Below, one piece after another: positions 12,874 through 24,112 of a stretch of 64,000 nt of DNA. A model generated the notes under the pieces. It saw nothing but the letters and a program-made list of their open reading frames with translations, did no database searches and was not told the DNA's origin. The stretch's first letter is position 1. The number at the start of each line of letters is the position of its first letter. The stretch comes from Brevipalpus yothersi. Its lineage: Eukaryota; Arthropoda; Arachnida; Trombidiformes; Tenuipalpidae. The stretch lies in NCBI GenBank assembly GCA_003956705.1, contig QZCP01000290.1, forward strand, positions 203,020-267,019, given 5' to 3'. The translations under genes and the position numbers were made by a program.

Positions 12874-14160
12874 ATGGTGAAAAAATCAATCAGATTTGTG
12901 AAGAAAGGTGAACTAAGAGTTGAAACTTATGCTGAAGATGAAGACATTCAAGATGATGGTAAGTTTTAGAACGTTTATTGAACTAGCTGAAGTCTGTATG
13001 CATGAAACTTCTCGAAAAATTGTTCAAATTCTAAAATCTACAATAGTGACCCAATTATTCTATTTATTCAGAGGTTATGATAAAGGTCGCTTATTGTGGA
13101 ATTTGTGGCAGTGATCTTCATCATCTGAATCAAGGTTCTCTTGGTCACATAGAGTTGCATCAAGGTGAGGTTTATGGCCATGAAGCAAGTGGGACTATTA
13201 CGAAAGTGGGCAGTAAAGTGACAAATTTCAAAGTAGGAGATCGAGTGTGTGTTGAGCCATCGATCCCATGCTTTTCCTATGGCTGTGAACCATGTCAAAT
13301 TGGTGCCAATAATTGCTGTACTGGTGCTGATTCAGGCGGAATTGCTACCGGACGTCAAGGCTTCTTTCGATCGACTAATCGTTGGCCAGAGAATATGTGT
13401 CACAAGTGAGTTAATCGTGATAAAATCCATTTGAACAAATTCAATTCAATTCCATCTTTCTCAGATTGCCTGAGAATATGACTCTGGAAGAAGGAGCTCT
13501 GGTTGAACCGATGGCTTGTGCACTTTGGTCAGTAAAAAGATCTCGATTGCAAGGTGGTGAAAAAGTTCTGGTTACAGGATCAGGTCCCATTGGACTATTA
13601 TGCATTTTGGTATGATATTAGTACGTAAGTGGACAGTTCCACCATCTTAACCTCCTCTTTTATTCCAGATAGCCAAAGCTTATGGTGCTGGAAAAATAGT
13701 GGCCACCGATATTAATCCTAAGCGTTTGGAACTTGCTACCAAAGCAGGAGCTGATTGTGCATTGCTCACCAAGAGAGAAGATTCTCCAGAAAGTGTAGCA
13801 ATTAAAGTGTCAGAATTACTTGGTCAAGCTCCACATGTTACTCTCGAATGTACTGGTACAGCTGGAGCAATTAATACAGGTATTGTGGCCACAAAAAGAG
13901 GAGGAAGACTGTGTCTGGTGGGCCTTTCAGCGTCCAAAGTTCTAGTTGATCTTTCCATGGCATCATTACGTGAACTTGAGCTGATCGGAGCTAATCGCTA
14001 TAACAACACATTCGATGAGGCAATCGAATTGATGAGCACAAAAGTTGATGTAAAGTTCATGATTAGCCATAAAATTGATCTTCAAGATGCCCGAAGAGCC
14101 TTTGATATGTTATTAGCAGGAGAAGGTGTCAAAATTTTGCTTAAATGCAATGAAGATTGA
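12874..14160 (+). CDS. SORD: Sorbitol dehydrogenase-like zinc alcohol dehydrogenase
   Basis: Medium-chain dehydrogenase/reductase, expected to oxidise sorbitol to fructose with NAD+ in the polyol pathway. Exons join(12874..12958, 13072..13405, 13465..13609, 13669..14160), 351 residues (human SORD 357). Catalytic zinc ligands are in AYCGICGSDLHH (Cys) and YGHEASG (His-Glu); the nucleotide-binding turn is VTGSGPIGLL; an acidic ATDIN follows the next beta-strand, fitting NAD over NADP. The EEGALVEPMA block is typical. The N-terminus (MVKKSIRFVKKGELRVE) aligns with the first SORD strand. The region between zinc site and EEGALVEP keeps several cysteines. Fragments of this gene and its 3' flank are found again near 20.5-21.0 kb. 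Confidence 0.93.
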
Positions 14161-15261
14161 TTCTTAACCTGATTATATATCAATTCAGAGTATATTAATA
14201 GTATGTAAAAGAGTAACAGATGAGTTGGTAATGGCATCAAAAATTGTCTGGTGGACGAATTCAAATATTTTGACATCATAACACTGGGCTGAGAAACATG
14301 AATCAAGACTAATTAAATTTATTCACAAGGGTTGAGAGAATATTCTACCATCTAATCTCATTTCTGTAGCAATTAATCAGACACGAGGAAAATTATCTCT
14401 ACCAAACTTATTTCTCGCTCTCTTTCTTTCTTTCTTTCTTTCTTTCTTTTCACATAGAAACAATTTTATTCTGATAGTGGGTGAATTGTCCATCAAGTTC
14501 ATCCCGGTGGATGGTTCACTCCCTAGGAAGGTCTGAATAGGTTTTGAGCATCTCCAATAGTTTTAGTATAACTGAAAAAAATAACACAGGCAACTGTTTA
14601 AGTGAGAGATAATTTCAAGTTCAAATCTAAAAAGATAATTAATATCGATTCATCTTCTGTACATGTATTTTTATTCTATTTTTATTCTTGTACAGCTTCG
14701 ATTCTCGGAGAGATAAGTGAAAAAGGAGGAAAATCTATTGAAGCTATCCATCAATTGTTACCTGTGTTTTTAACTACATTAAGCATGGAAACCATTTTTT
14801 CGAATCGATTTTTCAAGTTTCTGCTCAAAATCAACTGTTGATCTCATATATAGAAAGTGCTCCATTCGCAGAATGCTGCCTGTGATAATAGGTTTGGAAA
14901 GTTTACGCTATTTTTCGATTATACCTATAAATAATTCATAAAATTAATTGATCTCAATCGTACTTCCATTAATCGATAACATATAATTAATCATAGTCAT
15001 ATTGACTAACATTATAATTTTCGGGCCACCTTTTCGAAGCGATGAGATGCTCAAAATTCATCTCATTAAAATTGGAGAACAAGATCTGACTTCGACCACA
15101 AAAAACTTCAAATCGAGAACTATATTCTCAAAACCATAATCAGGAGGCTCAACACTTTCAATATTGATAATGACCCTTTTTGGCCGAAATCCTTTTGAAT
15201 GAATATTTTTTTGCTGGCCGTTTGATCAATCTCAATTTCTAAATTTTTAAATCTATTTCAA
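14161..15261. other. SORD 3' flank, source of later duplicates
   Basis: Noncoding. 14184-14410 reappears in the same orientation at 20502-20728, and 14410-14696, including the TTTC repeat, reappears inverted at about 20781-21068. No gene is seen. Confidence 0.6.
14419..14450. repeat. (TTTC)n microsatellite
   Basis: Tandem CTTT/TTTC units directly after a CT run. It marks the boundary between the direct and the inverted duplicated SORD 3' segments. Confidence 0.9.
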
Positions 15262-16086
15262 TCTGAGCGGAAATTTGATCTCCCTTCCGATAAACTCTTC
15301 CAAGTCATCTTGATTTCTCTTTTCCAATCAACTAATCAACTAGTTATTCTAACTTAGATTTCTCATCATCATCAGATTTTTCATTCTTCTCCTCTTCATC
15401 ATAATTTTCGGCGACTCAAATCTTCAAAGTCATTTTTTTTGTCGCTCTCCAAGAATGAATCATTCTTTCAAAGTGTGAAAATTTTTTAACTACAAGATCT
15501 GTAAATCAAGATGAATGGGAAAATTCACCAAAGATTTTTATTGAAGTTACAGCTATATTTTCCCTCATTCCTAGATCAATATAGTAATCTATCCAATACG
15601 TTGTATCTAGAACATAATCAATACAAACCTAGTTTGAAAATCTATCAAAAATTTTTATTCCTCCCAGATAGTTTCAAACAAATAGCAATTTGAGAGTTAT
15701 TCCCTGGATTTCTCTTCCTTTGTGTATGATTCGAACGAAGAAGTTTTCGATAATTGAAAAATTATCTTCATCATGTTCTTCAATTTTATACCAGAACGTT
15801 TTTCTAAATTAATTGATCAAATTACTTTTATAAATGAAGGCTATTCTCTTCTAATTTTATTGTGAACACTACTCGTAACAATAATCACTTGAAATAAGCG
15901 CCATGTGATTACTTAAAACATTTTATGTCTTAATGATATAAAATGTTTTTGAATTGTTGTTTGAACTTCAGGCTATGAAGGGTAATTATCTTTGTTAATA
16001 TTTTTTGGGACACTAGATGATATTGGCTCAATATTCATGTCAAGTTAAAGAAAATAACACCCACTTACTCTCGTTAGCTGATCATA
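15262..16086 (+). repeat. Upstream module of F-box copy 1
   Basis: About 0.8 kb that recurs before copy 2 (about 17690-18456) and copy 4 (about 23266-24112). It begins near TCTGAGCGGAAATTTGATC and includes TTTATTGAAGTTACAGCTA, a GCGCC core, and ends in GTTAGCTGATCATAATGG at the start codon. A more diverged form of its last 250 bp precedes copy 3. It should carry the shared promoter. Confidence 0.8.
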
Positions 16087-17322
16087 ATGGATTTTGTTCT
16101 ACAGCAACACTTCGTAGTGGGGAAGATTTTTGAATATCTCGAGTTCCATGATGTCTATCAGTGTCGACTTGTGTGTAAAACTTGGCATCAAGAAGCTGTT
16201 CGATGGATGGGTAAAAGTTTATCGATAGATTTTTGTTTTCTTGCTCTGAAGACTTTAGATAAATGCTATTATGCTGAGTGTAAGTTTTCTCCAGATATGC
16301 CATCGAATTCAGATTTTTTTTCCTGAAATAATTCTATTTCATCCTTTCCATCTCTCAAAGCTGATCAAGATAAGTTCATCAAAGCAAACAGAGAAATGAA
16401 CGAAGTTCATTTTAATTTCAATCATAAGATTGAGTATGATCGACCTGCTTGGTGGTTTATCAAACAATCAGACAATTTCGCCATTGTCCCTGGCTCTAGC
16501 ATTAGGAAGGCTGTGGAAAATTTTTTTGGTGAAAGTATCAAGTGTGCTCCGAGCTTTTGTCTCATCCGTTCTGATCGAAATATCCCTTTCTTGGAAGATA
16601 TTAATCTGATCCATTCGAATTCATTCGACTATCCTGCTGTCATTATCCAACAGGAACCAACCTATGGAGCATTCGATAGAGAGATACTCTCCATACCTAC
16701 AAACCAATGTGGTTATGAAAAATACGCATCAAATCTTAGTTTTCGGGCAGATTCATGTTTTGAAGCATTCAGTTTAAATCGATATGCTTCCAAACACAAG
16801 GTTATCATCACTAATTGGTTAGATCCTGCAAGTGTTAAGAAGCTGACCTTCAACGGAAGTGATCAACAGATCAAATCCCTCATTTGTTTTTTTGATTACG
16901 GAGAAGATAGGACAGCTATCGAAAAGTTTTCCCAAGACCATAATCTGGTGGTTTCTTGGGGACGACTTATAGAGGAATCCTCGATATTATTTAGAGATCT
17001 GAAAAGCCGATCTTTCAGGCAATCTAAGTTACTCAGTATTGCTTTCGCTGGTGAAACGGTCGAGTCTAGTAATTTTGTGTTCAAAAATCCAGCTGATGGA
17101 ACGTTTCGTGATCGTCTACTAGAATATAGAGACAGCCTGAAGTTTTCTCTCAGTGGAAATAATGTTCTTGGTTTTTCTCTACTCGTTCGTGAAGAAGATA
17201 ATTGGAAAATGATTTTCAAGGAATTGAGTGAAGTAATCCCCGAAGTCAAATTCATTCACATCAATTCTCTCGGAGCTTCTATTCGGAATGGAGAGATCAC
17301 TATTCATCTTGTTAAAATTTAG
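16087..17322 (+). CDS. F-box protein with FBXO22/FIST-like C-terminal region, copy 1
   Basis: Exons join(16087..16279, 16361..17322), 384 residues; the 81-bp intron is phase 1. Residues about 5-45 form an F-box (VVGKIFEYLEFHDVYQCRLVCKTWHQEAVRWM), the SKP1-binding module of SCF ubiquitin ligases. The rest resembles the FIST_N/FIST_C part of human FBXO22: SLICFFDYGED..HNLVVSWG aligns with its VVLVFGY..NIILAGG region, and LLSIAFAGETVESSNFVF with its GLSFSGHRIQSATVLL region. The assignment to FBXO22-like is my reading by eye and should be treated as likely, not certain. First of four tandem copies; its exon 1 is closest to copy 3, and the middle of its exon 2 is nearly identical to copy 4. Intact and probably expressed. 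Confidence 0.85.
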
Positions 17323-17689
17323 AAATTATTCAAGAATTATTTTTGTGAAAAAAATTGATCGAGAACCTCTATGAAGATAACTTCCGTGAACTTTTTGCCA
17401 TATTTCTTCCCTGGTGGTAGAGTAATAAATTTCTTCACTTCAATCGATCTTGTTTCATCAGAAAATAATTGGAATGGATAACTTTTGATTGTCTACAAGT
17501 TCTCTTAGGGGACTGATTCTAAGATCATGGACGATTTAAAAAAACAAAGGAGCTACCAGAGAGAAAGAGTTTGTTAGCTTCGAAAATGTACGCTCAAGAT
17601 GCACAATGATATAAGGAGGAGAGGTCGAAGGAATCGTGTTAAAATAAAATGTAGATTGAAATCCATTCGAAAGATAGTTGATGAAAAAA
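17323..17689 (+). repeat. Downstream module after F-box copy 1
   Basis: 3' flank shared with copies 2 (19706-20100) and 3 (22887-23265): GAACCTCTATGAAGATAACTT, then a CTTTTGATTGT.CA..TTCTC stretch and an AAAGGAGCTA motif. It runs straight into the upstream module of copy 2, and the same order follows copy 3. Confidence 0.75.
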
Positions 17690-18456
17690 TGAATCTGAGC
17701 GGAAATTTGATCAACTCTTCCAAGTCTTCATGTCATCTTGATGTTTCTGATCTCTTTTTTCCAATCAACTAATCATTTAAATTCAAATTTCTCATCACCA
17801 TCAGATTTTTCAATCTTCTCTGTTCATCGTGATTCTCAAATCTTCTAACAAGTTGTAAGTCTTTTTTTCGTAGTTCTTCAAAAATGGAATTTTCTTTCTT
17901 TCAAAATGTGAAAATTTTCCAACTCTATCAAGATCAATGAAAAAAGTCGCTTAAGATTTTTATTGAAGTTACAGCTATATTTTCCCTTGATCAATATAGT
18001 AATCTATCGATTATGTTGTATCTAAAACGTAATCAATACACATCGAGTTTAAAAATTTATCAAAAGTTTTCTCCTTCCGAGATAGTTTCAAACAAATAAC
18101 AATTCTTCCCCGGATTTCGCTTCATTGGTATATAATTTGAATGAAAGTTTTCCTTTATTAGAAAATTATCCTCCCCATATTCTCCAGAGCGTTTTTCTAA
18201 ATTAATTGATCAAATTAATACAATAAATGAAGAATATCATCTTCTAATTTTATCGTTAACACTGTCGGTAGCGATAATCATTTGAAATTGGCGCCCTAAA
18301 AATTTTATGGTGGGAAAGTGTTTTCAAATTGTTAAACTTCAGGCTCCGAAGTTTAATTATCCTTGTTAATGTTTTTGGGACATTTGATGATATTGTCCAA
18401 ATATTCTTGTCAATTTAAAAAATATAATAGCCACTCACTCTCGTTAGCTGATCATA
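17690..18456 (+). repeat. Upstream module of F-box copy 2
   Basis: Second instance of the 0.8-kb upstream module, with small deletions relative to copies 1 and 4. It ends in the same start-codon context. Confidence 0.8.
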
Positions 18457-19705
18457 ATGGATTTTATTCTTCAGCAGCACTTGATAGTGGGGAAGATTTT
18501 TGAATATCTCGAGTTCCATGATGTCTATCGGTGTCGACTTGTGTGTAAAGTTTGGTATGGAGAAGCTGTTCGATGGATGAGCAAAAGTTTGCCGATAGAT
18601 TCTTGCTTTCTTGCTGTTAAAATTTTACATGAATTCAATTTTGGTGGAGGTAAGTTCTCTCAAGATATGCCATCAAATTATGATTTTTTTCTTCGTGAAA
18701 TCTAATTCATCCTTTCCGTCTTCAGATGCTGTTCAAAAGAAGTACATCAAAGCAAACAGAAAAATGAACGGAGTTGATTTTAATTTCTATCGCAAAATTA
18801 GACATGATCCTGCTGTCTGGTGGTTTATCAAACGATCAGACGATTTCATCACTGTGCCAGGCTCAAGTGTTAGGAAGGCTGTGGAAAATTTTTTCGGTGA
18901 AAGTATGGGATGTATTGCCAGCTTTTCTCTCGTCCGTTGCAAACCAGGTTTTCTCACCCTGAGAGATATGAATCTGATCCTTTCGAATTCAATCGACTAC
19001 CCTGCTGTCATCATTCAACAGTGCCAAATCTATAGAGCATTTGATAGAGAGATACTCTCTATACCTACAAACCAACATGGCTATAAAAAATATGAAAAAT
19101 ATCTGAACTTCAGAGCAGATTCATATTTTGAGGCATTCAGTTTGAATCGATATACTTCCAAACACAAAGTTATCGTCACTGATTGGTTAGATCCTGTAAG
19201 TGTTGAGGAGTTGACCTCGAACGGAGATGATCAACAGATCAAATCACTCATTTGTTTTTCGGATCATGGAGAAGATACGAGAGGTATCGAAAAGTTTTTG
19301 CATGACCATAATCTGGTGGTTTCTTGGGTACGATCTAAGGGAGAATCCTCGATATTATTTAGACATGTGAAAAGTCGATCTTTCAGGCAATCTAAGTTAC
19401 TCAGTATTGCTTTCGCTGGTGAAACAGTCGAGTCTAGTAATTTTGTATTCAAAAATCCAGCTGATGGAACGTTTCGTGATCGTCTACTAGAATATAGAGA
19501 CAGCCTGAAATTTCCTCTCAGCGGATATAATGTCTTTGGTTTTCTCTTACTTGTTCGAAATAAATTTCTCGAAGAAGATAATCGGGAAGTGATTTTCAAG
19601 GAACTGAGTGAAGTAATGCACGAAATCAAGTTTTTTCACATCTATTCTTCCAAGGAACCTATCGGAGATGAAGAGATGGGCACTATTCATCTTGTTAAAA
19701 TTTAG
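18457..19705 (+). CDS. F-box protein with FBXO22/FIST-like C-terminal region, copy 2
   Basis: Exons join(18457..18649, 18726..19705), 390 residues, phase-1 intron of 76 bp. F-box reads ILQQHLIVGKIFEYLEFHD followed by YRCRLVCKVW. It shares YRCR and MSKSLPID in exon 1 with copy 4 and differs there from copies 1 and 3. The C-terminal half has the same SIAFAGETVESSNFVFKN block as the others, with an extra VRNKFLEEDN insertion relative to copy 1. It is the most diverged copy in the central region (for example MGCIASFSLVRCKP). Reading frame is open throughout and splice sites are intact. Confidence 0.85.
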
Positions 19706-20130
19706 GAATCTTTGGAGAGCTATTTTTGTAAAAAAAATTGCCAAAAACCTCTACGAATATAACTTCTGTGAACTTTTTGTCTCATTTCTTATTCTTTTCC
19801 TGATAATCGGGATTTAACTTCACTTCAATCGATTTTGTTCCATCGGAAAATAATTGAAATGAACAACTTTTGATTGTTCACAGGTTCTCAGTGGGTGTAG
19901 ATTCTTAGATTGTGGACGAATATAAAAAACAAAGGAGCTATCAGGGAGAAAAAATTTGTTAGCCTCGAGAATGGACGCTCAAGATGCACGAAAAGCTTTC
20001 AGCAGGAAATATAAGAAGAAGAGGTCGAAAAAGTCGAGTTAAATTAATGAAGATTAGCATTAGATTATATTAGAAAATAGCTGATGAAAAAACGATACAT
20101 GAACTAGTAGTACTCATCGTACATCATCTC
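19706..20130 (+). repeat. Downstream module after F-box copy 2
   Basis: Diverged copy of the 3' module found after copies 1 and 3. From about 20100 it no longer continues into an upstream module but into a decayed F-box gene tail. Confidence 0.7.
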
Positions 20131-20300
20131 AAAATACAACTGATGGAAGTCCTCTAATCGTTTCCAGAAATTTAGGGATAGTCTAGACTCTTCTATCCTT
20201 GGAAATGATGTTCTCGATTTTTTGATGATTGTGTATGATAATTTCGAGGGGAATGATATTTAGATCAACAATCTCAGCGAAGTTAAAAGGAAGTTTTCCC
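20131..20300 (+). pseudogene. Decayed 3' fragment of a fifth F-box/FIST-like gene
   Basis: AAAATACAACTGATGGAAG, then CGTTTCCAGAAATTTAGGGATAG-like sequence and GGAAATGATGTTCTCGATTTTTTG match the C-terminal exon of the intact copies (AAAAATCCAGCTGATGGAAC, CGTCTACTAGAATATAGAGACAG, GGAAATAATGTTCTTGGTTTT). The match spans roughly the last 50 codons, with stops and small indels. No F-box exon belongs to it, so it cannot encode a working protein. Confidence 0.75.
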
Positions 20301-20303
20301 AGA

Positions 20304-20438
20304 GTATACTCCCATCGAGTGCCGAGAAAACTCATATTGATTGGTTTTTTCGAATACTGCTTGTCTCAGAGCATTTTCGATCTCTGGCCAGCAGCTTTGA
20401 CTTTCCTAGAAAACTAGCACATAATTTATCACTTCAAG
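20304..20438 (-). pseudogene. PLD3/4-like gene fragment
   Basis: Corresponds to 26043-26176, an internal piece of the PLD-like gene between the two HKD motifs, in the same orientation. It has substitutions and at least one inserted T in a T-run (near 20345), which shifts the frame. Neither HKD motif is included. Confidence 0.85.
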
Positions 20439-20452
20439 GTTAGTAAAAAGTC

Positions 20453-20500
20453 TTGGTCAGTGAAAAGATCCCGATTGCAAGGTGGTGAAAAAGTTCTGGT
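20453..20500 (+). pseudogene. SORD exon 3 fragment
   Basis: 48 bp matching 13525-13572 of the sorbitol dehydrogenase gene (TTGGTCAGT.AAAAGAT, then GATTGCAAGGTGGTGAAAAA) with only a few substitutions. At 20501 it jumps to the sequence found at 14184, so about 610 bp, covering the end of exon 3, intron 3 and exon 4, has been lost. Confidence 0.88.
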
Positions 20501-20501
20501 G

Positions 20502-20728
20502 TTCAGAGTATATTAATAGTATGTAAAAGAGTAACAGATGAGTTGGTAATGGCATCAAAAATTGTTTAGTGGACGAATTCAAATATTTTGACATCATAAC
20601 ACTGGGCTGAGAATCAAAAATCAAGACTAATTAAATTTAATGACAGGAGTTGGGAAAATATTCTACCATCTAATCTCATCTCTGTAGCAATTGATCAGGC
20701 ACAAGAATGGTTATCTCTACCAAACTTG
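20502..20728 (+). repeat. Direct copy of SORD 3' flank
   Basis: Matches 14184-14410 (TTCAGAGTATATTAATAG to TCTCTACCAAACTT) at roughly 95 percent by eye. Confidence 0.88.
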
Positions 20729-20780
20729 GATAGCTTCGATAGATTTTTTCTTTTTTCAATGATCACCTCAAAAATTGAAA

Positions 20781-21068
20781 CTGTACGAGAATAAAAATAG
20801 GAAAATAGAATGGAAATACAAAAGATGAATCGATATTTATTAACTTTTTAGATTTGAACTTGAAGTTATCTCACACTCAAATAATTACCTGCCCTTTTAT
20901 CTCAGTTATACTAAAACTATTCGAAAGGCTTAAAACCTATTCAGACCTCCTTAGAGCGTGAACAAATCATCGGGATTAACTTGATGAACAATTCACCCAT
21001 CACGATCAGAATTCTCTCTAAGTGAAACGAGAGAAAGAGAGAGAGGGAGAGAGAGAGAGAGAGAGAGA
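20781..21068 (-). repeat. Inverted copy of SORD 3' flank with its microsatellite
   Basis: Reverse complement of about 14410-14696. CTGTACGAGAATAAAAATAG at the start corresponds to CTATTTTTATTCTTGTACAG at the end of the source. The terminal (GA)n tract at 21024-21068 is the complement of the CT/TTTC tract at the source. Confidence 0.85.
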
Positions 21069-21647
21069 AATAACCTCTCTTCGTTCTGACCATCGCAACC
21101 TTCCGCACAAAAGTTTACGAAAGATTAAGGAGCGATTCAAGTTCGTTAGCGGGTCTCAGTGAAGCTGCATATCATTTTCCTATACACATACACATATGTA
21201 TGTACATGTGTATGTATATGATATGATTTGATGGTTATGTGATGATGGCAGATTGTTCAACTTTCTTCAGATGATCGCATTCATCGTTTATCGTTCCTTT
21301 GGCAAAATGCTGCTTGTAGAGATGTACTAGAACGATTTTCCATGCTCTATTCTTCAATCGTGTTATTATGATGTTTTCCCAAAATAATTGATCAACTTTT
21401 ACTATGAAAAAAGTATTCTCTCTTCTGAATCGAAAGTTCTGATTGATGCTGCATGTAACGATATTTGATTGAACTTGGCGCCAAGACAATCAAAAGAATT
21501 TTTGAGTTGTTATCAAAAGGTAATAATATTACTCGTTGCCAAAGAGTCTTTGATTGCTATTGATGTTGGAATGTTGCATAATATTATCTGAATATTCTTT
21601 CCAAGTTACTGATTATAACAATTACCTACTCTCCTTAGCTGATGAGA

Positions 21648-22886
21648 ATGGACTTTGTTCTACAGCAGCACTTCTTAGTGAGAAAGATTTTTGAATATCT
21701 CCAGCTCCAAGATGTCCATCAGTGTCGACTTGTGTGTAAAACTTGGTATGAAGAAGCTGTTCGATGGATGGGTAAAAGTTTATCGATAGATTATTGCTTC
21801 CTTGCGCTGAAAACTTTAGATGAATGCTATCCCGCTGGAAGTGAGTTCTCTCCAGTAAAACCATCGAATTAAGATTTTTTTGCCTAAAACAATTCATCCT
21901 TTTCAGCCCCAGAAGCTGTTAAAAAGAATCTCATCGAAGCAAACAGAAAAATGAACGGAGTTGATTTTAATTTCGATCGCGAGATTAGATATGACCCACC
22001 GGCCTGGTGGTTTATCAAACGATCAGGCAATTTCATCACTTTGCCAGGCTCAAGTATTAGGAAGGCTGTGGAAAATTTTCTTGGTGAAAGTATCAAGTGT
22101 GCTCCAAGCTTTTCTCTCATCCGTTCTGATCCTGGTTATCCTGCCCTGGGACATACGAATCTGATTCATTCGAATTCATTCGACTACCCTGCTGTCATTA
22201 TTCAACAGGAGCCAATTTATAGAGCATTCGATAGAGAGATACTTTCCATACCTACAAACTATTATGGATATGGAGAATATGTATCAAATCTGAGTTTTGG
22301 GGCAGATTCATGTTTTGAGGCATTCAGTTTAAATCGATATGCTTCCAAACACAAAGTTATCGTCACTAATTGGTTAGATACTGCAAGTGTTGCGAGGCTG
22401 ACCTCAAACATAAGTGATCTACAGATCAAATCTCTCATTTGTTTTTCCAATTACAACCCGGAAGCTGTCAAAAAGTTCTCGCATGACCATAATCTGGTAG
22501 CTTCCTGGGGACAACTTCCATGGGATTCCTCGATATTCTTCAGAGATTCGAGATATCAATCTTTCAGACAATCTAAGTTACTCAGTATTGCTTTCGCTGG
22601 TGAAACGGTCGAGTCTAGTAATTTTGTGTTCAAAAATCCAGCTGATGGAACGTTTCGTGATCGTTTACTAGAATTTAGAGACAGCCTGAAGTTTTCTCTC
22701 TGTGAAAATAATGTTTTTGGTTTCTTCCTACTTTCTCGAAATAATTTTCATGAAGAGGATAATTGGGAAACGATTTTCGAGGAGCTGAGTGAAGTAATCC
22801 CCGAAGTCAAGTTCATTCACATCAATTCTCTCGAGGCTCCTATTCGAGATGAAGAGATGGTCACTATCTATCTTGTTAAAATTTAA
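21648..22886 (+). CDS. F-box protein with FBXO22/FIST-like C-terminal region, copy 3
   Basis: Exons join(21648..21840, 21907..22886), 390 residues, phase-1 intron of 66 bp. F-box: LVRKIFEYLQLQDVHQCRLVCKTWYEEAVRWM. MGKSLSID and FLALKTLDECY make exon 1 closest to copy 1. An in-frame ATG two codons earlier (21642) exists, but the other copies begin at MDF. The central part carries unique changes (LTSNISDLQIKSLICFSNYNPEAVKKF). The conserved SIAFAGETVESSNFVFKN block is present. Its proximal upstream sequence is more diverged than in the other copies. Confidence 0.85.
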
Positions 22887-23265
22887 GAATTTTTTGTGAG
22901 CTATTCCTGTAAAAAAATTGACTAAAAACCTCTATGAAGATAACTTCTGTGAACTTTTTGCCTTATTTCTTTCCTGGTGGTCGAGTTATCTTCTTCTATA
23001 AACTTCTTTACTTCAATCAATTCTGTTCCATCAGAAAATAATTGGAATGAATAACTTTTGATTGTACACATGTTCTCAGTGAGTGTAGATTCTTAGTGTA
23101 GATTGTGGATGAATTCAGAAAAAAGGAGCTATCAAGGAGAAAGAGTTTGTTAGCCTCGAGAATAGAGGCTCAAGATGCACAATGATTTAAGGAGGAGAGA
23201 TCAAAAAATCGTGCTAAAATACAATGATGATTAAAATTCATTCGAAAAATAGCTGATGAAAAAAT
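22887..23265 (+). repeat. Downstream module after F-box copy 3
   Basis: Close match to the module after copy 1, again running directly into the upstream module of the next copy. The arrangement F1-module-F2 is thus repeated as F3-module-F4. Confidence 0.78.
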
Positions 23266-24112
23266 GAATCTGAGCGAAAATTTGATCTACTTTTCAGTCA
23301 ACTCTCTCAAGTCTTCATGTCATCATGATTCTTCTGAGCTCTTTTTCCCAATAAACTAATCTAGTCATTTCAATTTAAATTTAAATTTCTCATCATCATC
23401 ATATTTTTCATTCTTCTTCTCTTCATCATAATTCTCAAATCTTCAAAATCTTTTTATGTGGTTCTTCAAAAATGGAATTTTCTTTCTTTCAAAATGTACA
23501 AATTTTCTAACTCTATCAAGATCAATGAAAAAACCACCAAAGATTTTTATTGAAGTTACAGCTACATTTTCCCTCATCCCTTGATCAATACAGTGATCCA
23601 TCGATCATGTTGTGTCTAAAACATAATCAATACACACCGAGTTTGAAAATTTATCGATTTTTTTTTCTTCCGAGTCTAATTCTTTCTTCTATTTTTCAAA
23701 CAAATAGCAATTCGATAATCCCTCCTTGGACAGCTTCATTAGTGTATGATTTTAATGAAGAAGCTCTCGATACTCTAAAATTATCCTCACCATGTCCTTC
23801 AATTTTATACCAGAACGTTTTTCTAAATTAATTGACCAAATTACTTCTGTCAACACTGCTCGTAACGATAATCACTTGAAATTAGCGCCGGGAAAGTTTT
23901 ATGATGGGGAAGGACATGTATCCATCAGTGATTACTTTAAACAACTAATATCTTTATGATAGGGAATAAATGTTTTCGAAGTGTTGTTTGAACTTCAGGC
24001 TATGAAGGGTAATTATCTTTCTTAATATTTTTGGGACACTAGATGATATTGGCTCAATATTCTTGTCAAGTTGAAGAAAATAACACCCACTCACTCTCGT
24101 TAGCTGATCATA
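23266..24112 (+). repeat. Upstream module of F-box copy 4
   Basis: Third full instance of the 0.8-kb module. The last 180 bp are closer to the module before copy 1 than to that before copy 2 (CAGGCTATGAAGGGTAATTA and ATTGGCTCAATATTC are shared). Confidence 0.8.

Noticed and set aside
16896..17255. Minus-strand open frame inside the F-box gene, also open in copy 2
   Set aside because: It is the complement of a highly conserved coding segment; its conservation follows from the sense gene.
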